A DNA stretch of 10,730 bases from Congzhengia sp045593125 (GTDB lineage Bacteria > Bacillota > Clostridia > UBA1381 > UBA9506), in contig JAZNWB010000106.1 in NCBI GenBank assembly GCA_045593125.1, positions 1-10,730 of the forward strand, given 5' to 3'. Within the stretch, counting starts at the first letter, position 1. Each line of letters begins with the position of its first letter. Both the position numbers and the translations under genes were made by a program. Shown piece after piece: positions 7,252 to 10,730 of this stretch. The notes beneath the pieces were generated by a model. The model searched no databases. It was not told the origin of the DNA and saw only the letters and a program-made list of their open reading frames with translations.

Positions 7252-7280
7252 TTTACTTTTTTATTTTATTATGTTATTAT
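7252..7280 (+). promoter_or_regulatory. Putative promoter of the AraC-family gene
   Basis: TTTACT (7252-7257), 17 nt, then TATTAT (7275-7280, 5/6) with TG at 7272-7273 forming an extended -10. Predicted start is near 7287, giving a leader of about 34 nt. Upstream lie A/T tracts with AAATTT at 7232-7237 and 7242-7247, ten bases apart, which could act as an UP element or bend the DNA. It is back to back with the operon promoter; the two -35 boxes are 28 bp apart, so one bound protein could affect both. Confidence 0.6.
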
Positions 7281-7320
7281 TAAAAACAGAATTCATTAGT
7301 TTTGCAAGGAGGTTAAATTT

Positions 7321-8259
7321 ATGTACAACAACGAGCAACTTCCCCACGCATGGGACGAGCTGGTAGATAAGCTTACCTACATGCCCGCAATTGTAAAAAC
7401 AATTGAAAAAATTTATGACGTAAACTGGTCTATGACTGTAAACAGGCACGACCACTTTGAAATGGTCTATATTAAAAAAGGCAATGCAATATTTCAGATA
7501 GAAGGCATAGATGTTAATATGCCTCCTCACTCAATCATCATTATTAAACCCGGACGTGCACACAAATTTGTTGTAAAATCTGATGTATGTGAGCTGATAG
7601 TTTTAAGCTTTACATTTAAGTCTCAGAAAAATGACGCAGAAAACCACGTATCATTGACAGATTTTGTGGAATATATTGAAGACGATGCAACAGGTGATTA
7701 CCTGTTCCTTTCTCTGAGCAAGAAAAACGACATAATCCATGTAATGAACAGAATTTTAAGGGAACGCATAAAAACTCAGGTATGGGGCGATTTTTTAAGT
7801 TGTCTTTTAGTTATTGAGCTTTTTGTTTTACTTTCAAGAACCTTAAAACAGGAATGGGAGCAAAGTGCAAAAAACAGAAATTTAAAGCTTCATGAGCTTT
7901 TAAACATCGCAAAGGAATACATTGATAACAACTACGACAAGGACTTGACACTTACTCAGGTAGCAAAATACATTTACCTGTCAGACAGCTATTTTGCCCA
8001 TTCCTTTAAGGACAAGTTTGGCATAAGTCCTAAAAGCTATATTTTAAAGGTACGAATTGAGGCAGCAAAGGAATATCTTAAAAACACCGATACAAAGGTT
8101 GCAGAGGTGGCTAAAATTGTAGGATTTTCCAGTCAGCAGCGTTTTAATGACATTTTTAAAAAGCACGAAAATATAACACCGCTAAGTTATCGTCAGATGT
8201 GTAAATTAGAACGTATGAATTATAATGAATATCCACAGACAGTAAGCACAGAAGGATAA
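7321..8259 (+). CDS. AraC-family transcriptional regulator with N-terminal cupin domain
   Basis: A 312-aa cytosolic regulator. Seen: an N-terminal AraC-type cupin with RHDHFEMVYI at 42-51 (His43 and His45), a PPHSIIIIKPGRAHKF segment at 68-83, and a turn typical of small-ligand (often sugar) sensing folds. A helical linker spans about 130-190. The C-terminal double helix-turn-helix covers about 195-295: LTLTQVAKYIYLSDSYFAHSF for the first HTH, and VAEVAKIVGFSSQQRFNDIFKKH with TPLSYRQ for the second, matching the AraC signature. The start ATG follows AAGGAGG by 8 nt, an excellent site. It is the only long rightward gene here and has no transporter or sugar-enzyme neighbour within the window, so ligand and targets cannot be named. 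Autoregulation through the divergent 7160-7320 region is an inference from position only. It ends at the terminator 8258-8290. Confidence 0.93.
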   Translation: MYNNEQLPHAWDELVDKLTYMPAIVKTIEKIYDVNWSMTVNRHDHFEMVYIKKGNAIFQIEGIDVNMPPHSIIIIKPGRAHKFVVKSDVCELIVLSFTFKSQKNDAENHVSLTDFVEYIEDDATGDYLFLSLSKKNDIIHVMNRILRERIKTQVWGDFLSCLLVIELFVLLSRTLKQEWEQSAKNRNLKLHELLNIAKEYIDNNYDKDLTLTQVAKYIYLSDSYFAHSFKDKFGISPKSYILKVRIEAAKEYLKNTDTKVAEVAKIVGFSSQQRFNDIFKKHENITPLSYRQMCKLERMNYNEYPQTVSTEG

Positions 8260-8290
8260 AAGGGATGTAGCAACGCTACATCCCTTTTTT
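8258..8290 (+). terminator. Bidirectional intrinsic terminator between convergent genes
   Basis: A perfect 10-bp stem AGGGATGTAG (8261-8270) / CTACATCCCT (8276-8285) with a 5-nt CAACG loop, flanked by A-runs and followed by Ts to 8290. It begins at the AraC-family stop codon and serves that gene. Read leftward it has a shorter T-run (four Ts) and lies just past the stop (8294) of the Asn-rich small gene, so it probably ends that transcript too. Confidence 0.9.
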
Positions 8291-8293
8291 AGA

Positions 8294-8419
8294 TTAATAC
8301 TGGTTTCTGTTTTCGTTTCTGTTTTGGTTGTTGTTCTGGTTATTTTTGTTTTCGTTTCTGTTCTGATTGTTGTTGTTCTGATTCTGGTTGTTGTTCTGAT
8401 TTCTGTTTTTGTTTTCCAT
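8294..8419 (-). CDS. Asn/Gln-rich 41-aa microprotein, function unknown
   Basis: Seen: ATG at 8419-8417, 41 codons and TAA at 8296-8294. The product has 23 Asn, 7 Gln, 4 Arg, 2 Lys and 3 Glu, a single C-terminal Tyr, and no hydrophobic residue after Met1, with net charge about +3. Asn alternates with Gln, Arg, Glu or Lys (NRNEN and NQNNNQN blocks occur twice each), so the gene grew by internal repeats. Asn is coded by AAC in 19 of 23 cases, which is notable in A+T-rich DNA. A GGAGG (8429-8425) sits 5 nt before the ATG, a promoter-like site lies at 8471-8501, and a terminator follows, so this is a real transcription unit, not just low-complexity DNA. It has no signal peptide, membrane segment or fold; it is expected to be disordered. 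Small Asn/Gln-rich proteins occur in Clostridia, and gamma-type spore proteins are Gln/Asn rich, but no family signature is present. I do not assign a function. Confidence 0.75.
   Translation of the reverse strand: MENKNRNQNNNQNQNNNNQNRNENKNNQNNNQNRNENRNQY
8306..8365 (-). repeat. Internal tandem-like coding repeat in the Asn-rich gene
   Basis: A seven-codon block (Gln-Asn-Arg-Asn-Glu-Asn-Lys/Arg) occupies 8365-8345 and recurs at 8326-8306, 39 nt away, with only two base differences. A second motif, Asn-Gln-Asn-Asn-Asn-Gln-Asn, recurs at residues 7-13 and 27-33. The pattern suggests growth by slippage or unequal exchange; copy number may vary between strains. Confidence 0.7.
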
Positions 8420-8450
8420 AATATCCTCCAGCTAAATTGAGAAATTAATT

Positions 8451-8468
8451 TATGAGCTACGGCTCATA
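8451..8468. other. Small inverted repeat downstream of rho
   Basis: TATGAGC (8451-8457) and GCTCATA (8462-8468) form a perfect 7-bp stem with a 4-nt loop, 40 nt past the rho stop. Read leftward it is followed by AAATTAATTT, a poor U-tract, so it is at best a weak rho terminator. It also overlaps the predicted start site of the Asn-rich gene, where it could be an operator. Either role is unproven. Confidence 0.4.
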
Positions 8469-8470
8469 CT

Positions 8471-8501
8471 TATTATCTGCAAAATAGTCGGAGTTATTCA
8501 A
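8471..8501 (-). promoter_or_regulatory. Promoter-like site for the Asn-rich gene (sigma-A or sigma-G type)
   Basis: On the minus strand, TTGAAT (8501-8496), 18 nt, then GATAAT (8477-8472, 5/6 to the -10) reads as sigma-A. The same bases read as GAATA, 17 nt, GATAATA, close to the forespore sigma-G pattern (GHATR, about 18, CATnnTA) apart from the first base of the -10. Predicted start is near 8465, giving a leader of about 45 nt. The sequence alone cannot choose between the factors. Confidence 0.5.
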
Positions 8502-8507
8502 ATATGA

Positions 8508-9782
8508 TCATTTTTTATTAAACAAAATTAAATCTATAAAATCGTCATTGGTCTTTGTGCGAATAAGGTCTGAAATCAAGCTTTCTGTAACATCCATAGT
8601 AGTTTGATTAGAAAGCTCACGTCTTATTGTCCATACAGCTTCTAATTCACGCTGACTTTGTAAGAGTTCTTCTTTTCGTGTGCCTGACTTGTTTATGTCT
8701 ATTGCAGGAAAAATTCTCTTTTCCTGTAATTTTCTGTCTAAATGAAGTTCCATATTTCCCGTACCCTTGAACTCTTCAAATATAACTTCGTCCATTCGGC
8801 TGCCTGTTTCAACAAGTGCCGTCGCAAGAATGGTTAAACTTCCTCCATTTTCAATATTTCTTGCAGCACCGAAAAATTTCTTAGGCTTATGGAGTGCTGC
8901 TGGGTCTAAACCACCTGATAGAGTCCTTCCTGACGGCGGAACTGTCAAATTGTATGCTCTTGCAAGTCTTGTTATAGAGTCTAAAAGCACCACAACGTCT
9001 TTGTTCTGTTCTACAAGTCTTTGTGCACGCTCCAGCACAATTTCAGCCACTTTTGCGTGGTGTTCAGGAACCTGATCAAAGGTTGAATATACCACATCAC
9101 CCTTTATTGAACGTTTCATATCTGTAACTTCTTCAGGTCTTTCGTCAATTAAAAGAACAATCAAAGTTACTTCAGGGTGGTTTTCTTCTATATTATTGGC
9201 TATATTTTTTAAAAGCGTTGTTTTACCTGCCTTGGGAGGAGCAACAATTAAACCTCTCTGTCCTTTTCCGATAGGTGCTAACAAATCTACAAGACGCATA
9301 GCAAAATCTCTTTGATTTGTAGCCAGACGAATTCTTTCCTCGGGAAAAATTGGTGTAAGATATTCAAAGGGTTTTCTGCGGATTGCTTTATCAGGCGTGT
9401 CGTCGTTAACGTGCTGAACGTAGATTAGTGCCGGAAATTTTTCCTCCTCTTTTGGAGGTCTTGCAATGCCCGAAACCTTGTCACCTGTTTTTAAATTAAA
9501 ACGTCTAATCTGTGTAGGTGAAACATACACATCCTTTGGTGTTGACAGGTAGTTTTCTCCCCTCAAAAAACCAAATCCGTTTTCAGGAAGCACTTCTAAT
9601 ACACCTTCTACTAAATTGTCACCTTCATTTAATGTAAGTTCTTTTTTAGTTTCCGTACTTTCTTTTGTATTATTCTCTATTTCCTTAATAAGCTCGTCTT
9701 TTTTGAGCTTTGCAGTGTTTTTAATACCTAAAGTTTTTGCTGTCTCTCGCAGTTCTGAGATTTTTTTTGATGCTAAATCCAT
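8508..9782 (-). CDS. rho: Transcription termination factor Rho
   Basis: A 424-aa hexameric RNA-dependent ATPase that terminates transcription. Seen: N-terminal Rho_N helix-extended-loop-helix LASKKISELRETAKTLGI at 3-20; a short charged linker, 38-56; the cold-shock-like RNA-binding fold with GFGFLR at 69-74; ATPase core with Walker A APPKAGKTT at 181-189, DERPEEV at 213-219, Walker B VVVLLDS at 263-269, Q-loop LSGGLD at 288-293 and R-loop region SGTRKEELL at 366-374. All core motifs are intact and the length is that of a compact Rho. The long N-terminal insertions found in many high-G+C or some clostridial Rho proteins (including the Asn-rich segment of C. botulinum Rho) are absent. ATG at 9782 lies 6 nt after GGAGG (9793-9789). 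The leader of about 70 nt is A/T rich; I see no convincing promoter in it, so the transcription start may lie further upstream. Confidence 0.97.
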   Translation of the reverse strand: MDLASKKISELRETAKTLGIKNTAKLKKDELIKEIENNTKESTETKKELTLNEGDNLVEGVLEVLPENGFGFLRGENYLSTPKDVYVSPTQIRRFNLKTGDKVSGIARPPKEEEKFPALIYVQHVNDDTPDKAIRRKPFEYLTPIFPEERIRLATNQRDFAMRLVDLLAPIGKGQRGLIVAPPKAGKTTLLKNIANNIEENHPEVTLIVLLIDERPEEVTDMKRSIKGDVVYSTFDQVPEHHAKVAEIVLERAQRLVEQNKDVVVLLDSITRLARAYNLTVPPSGRTLSGGLDPAALHKPKKFFGAARNIENGGSLTILATALVETGSRMDEVIFEEFKGTGNMELHLDRKLQEKRIFPAIDINKSGTRKEELLQSQRELEAVWTIRRELSNQTTMDVTESLISDLIRTKTNDDFIDLILFNKK

Positions 9783-9848
9783 AAAATGCCTCCGATATAA
9801 AATTTTTGTTTTTTTAGGGAAATTTGTAAGAAAAAAATGAGTTAAAGT

Positions 9849-9881
9849 TACCGCAGTGCATTCTACACTGCGGTATTTTTT
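9849..9881 (+). terminator. Strong hairpin between ilvE and rho with its U-tract on the plus strand
   Basis: A perfect 10-bp stem TACCGCAGTG (9849-9858) / CACTGCGGTA (9866-9875), 7-nt loop, followed by seven Ts at 9875-9882 in the rightward direction. Both flanking genes (rho and ilvE) read leftward, where the hairpin is followed only by ACTTTAACTC. Leftward it probably ends ilvE poorly, though the next T-run is about 12 nt away; rightward it is a textbook terminator. Confidence 0.75.
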
Positions 9882-9890
9882 TGAATTAAA

Positions 9891-10730
9891 TTATTTGATT
9901 CTGTAAGTAAATCCGAATTTATCTTCTACTGTACCCTTCTGGATACCTGTAATTGTGTCATACAAGAACTGTGAAACCTTACCAATTTCGTTGTTGTTTA
10001 TAACCATCTTTTCGCCACGGAAGCAAAGCTCTCCAACAGGAGAAATTACAGCAGCTGTACCTGTACCGAAAACTTCTTCAAGCTTACCTGCTTTGTATGC
10101 CTCAACGATTTCATCAATTGAAACTTTTCTTTCGCAAGCATTATAACCATAAGATGTTAACACCTTCAATACAGAGTCTCTTGTGATACCTGCTAAGATA
10201 CTTCCGTTTAACTCAGGTGTTACAATTTCATCACCGATTTTAAAGAAGATGTTCATAGCACCAACTTCTTCGATGTATTTTCTTTCTACACCATCAAGCC
10301 AGAGTACCTGTGAATATCCTTTTTCTGATGACACAGCCTGAGCCTTTAAGCTAGCTGCATAGTTACCAGCAGTCTTTGCAAAGCCCATTCCACCACGTAC
10401 TGCACGTACATAATCATCTTCGACCCAGATTTTAACAGGAGCAAGTCCATCTTTATAGTATGAACCAACAGGGCTTAAAATTACTACAAATTTATATGTA
10501 TGAGAAGGATGAACACCCAACATATTATCTGTACCGAAAATAAAGGGACGGATATAAAGTGATGTACCCTCACCTTCAGGAATCCAATCCTGATCCAATA
10601 ATACCAACTGTTTGATTGCTTCTACTGCAAAAGACTCATCAATCTGAGGAATGCAAAGTCTGTCATTTGACTCATTGATTCTAGCCATATTTCTTTCGGG
10701 TCTGTAAAGGAATATTTCACCATTCGCTCC
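9891..10730 (-). CDS. ilvE: Branched-chain amino acid aminotransferase, C-terminal part (N terminus off the window)
   Basis: A PLP-dependent fold-type IV transaminase that interconverts Val, Leu and Ile with their 2-oxo acids using glutamate/2-oxoglutarate. The frame is open to the right edge (upstream of an internal Met at 10688 it continues in frame: GANGEIFLYRPERN), so about 280 residues are visible and roughly the first 60-80 are missing. Seen: NMARINESNDRLCIP (entrance of the PLP-binding region); IRPFIFGTD; the catalytic lysine in GGMGFAKTAGNYAASL (codon at 10376-10374); EEVGAMNIFF; and LNGSILAGITRDSVL, with the C-terminal EVFGTGTAAVISPVGE typical of the larger (type II, about 340-360 aa) bacterial enzymes. 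It ends at 9891 (TAA), about 10 nt before the hairpin. No valine or isoleucine leader is visible because the 5' end lies outside. Confidence 0.95.
   Translation of the reverse strand, partial: GANGEIFLYRPERNMARINESNDRLCIPQIDESFAVEAIKQLVLLDQDWIPEGEGTSLYIRPFIFGTDNMLGVHPSHTYKFVVILSPVGSYYKDGLAPVKIWVEDDYVRAVRGGMGFAKTAGNYAASLKAQAVSSEKGYSQVLWLDGVERKYIEEVGAMNIFFKIGDEIVTPELNGSILAGITRDSVLKVLTSYGYNACERKVSIDEIVEAYKAGKLEEVFGTGTAAVISPVGELCFRGEKMVINNNEIGKVSQFLYDTITGIQKGTVEDKFGFTYRIK

Larger units (their letters stand above)
8291..8507. other. Intergenic stretch between AraC-family gene and rho
   Basis: The roughly 250 bases between the AraC-family gene (8259) and rho (8508) are not empty. They contain a convergent terminator (8258-8290), the Asn-rich gene (8294-8419), its RBS and leader (8420-8465), a small inverted repeat (8451-8468) and a promoter-like site (8471-8501). 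Nothing else was seen. Confidence 0.7.

Noticed and set aside
7261..7530. Minus-strand frame overlapping the AraC-family gene start
   Set aside because: No RBS, overlaps a clear gene and its promoter, and the translation has no recognisable features.
8294..8419. Valine/leucine-rich hydrophobic frame on the plus strand, or a microsatellite/CRISPR-like repeat
   Set aside because: The plus-strand frame has no start codon or RBS. Spacing is irregular and lacks unique spacers, so it is not CRISPR. The minus strand has a full gene structure.

Overview
The window looks like chromosome of a low-G+C Gram-positive anaerobe, most likely class Clostridia. The base composition is A+T rich, Shine-Dalgarno sites are strong (GGAGG type), and the housekeeping genes are Bacillota-type: trmK, a short Nif3-like gene, LonA, ysxC, and an OGG1-like glycosylase. 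I cannot place it to genus. There is no sign of phage, insertion sequence, CRISPR array or rRNA/tRNA gene; the core is ordinary chromosome, and the novelty lies in the non-coding and very small elements.

Layout. (1) Positions 1 to about 173 hold a non-coding stretch of about 51% G+C inside a much more A+T-rich region. It has self-complementary segments and, on the minus strand, a good promoter just upstream. It lies directly downstream of ispA, which is the classic position of OLE RNA, so I propose the 5' part of an OLE-like structured RNA that runs off the left edge. (2) Positions 237-7159 are one tightly packed leftward operon: trmK, nif3-like, lon, ysxC, trmL, ogg, xseB, ispA. Gaps or overlaps are 25 nt or less throughout, and a near-consensus sigma-A promoter sits at 7195-7223. 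It combines tRNA modification (TrmK, TrmL), proteolysis (Lon), 50S ribosome assembly (YsxC), DNA repair (Ogg, XseB) and prenyl diphosphate synthesis (IspA). (3) A divergent AraC-family regulator (7321-8259) ends at a bidirectional terminator. (4) An unlisted 41-residue protein of almost only Asn, Gln and charged residues (8294-8419, minus strand) has its own RBS and promoter-like site. (5) rho (8508-9782) follows, then a strong hairpin whose U-tract points opposite to the flanking genes. (6) The C-terminal part of a branched-chain amino acid aminotransferase (ilvE) runs off the right edge.

The two items most worth following up are the structured RNA next to ispA and the Asn-rich microprotein next to rho. 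Several genes have better starts than the longest reading frame suggests: lon at 5644, nif3-like at 6455, trmK at 7159, a TTG start for ispA, and a possible TTG start for ogg.
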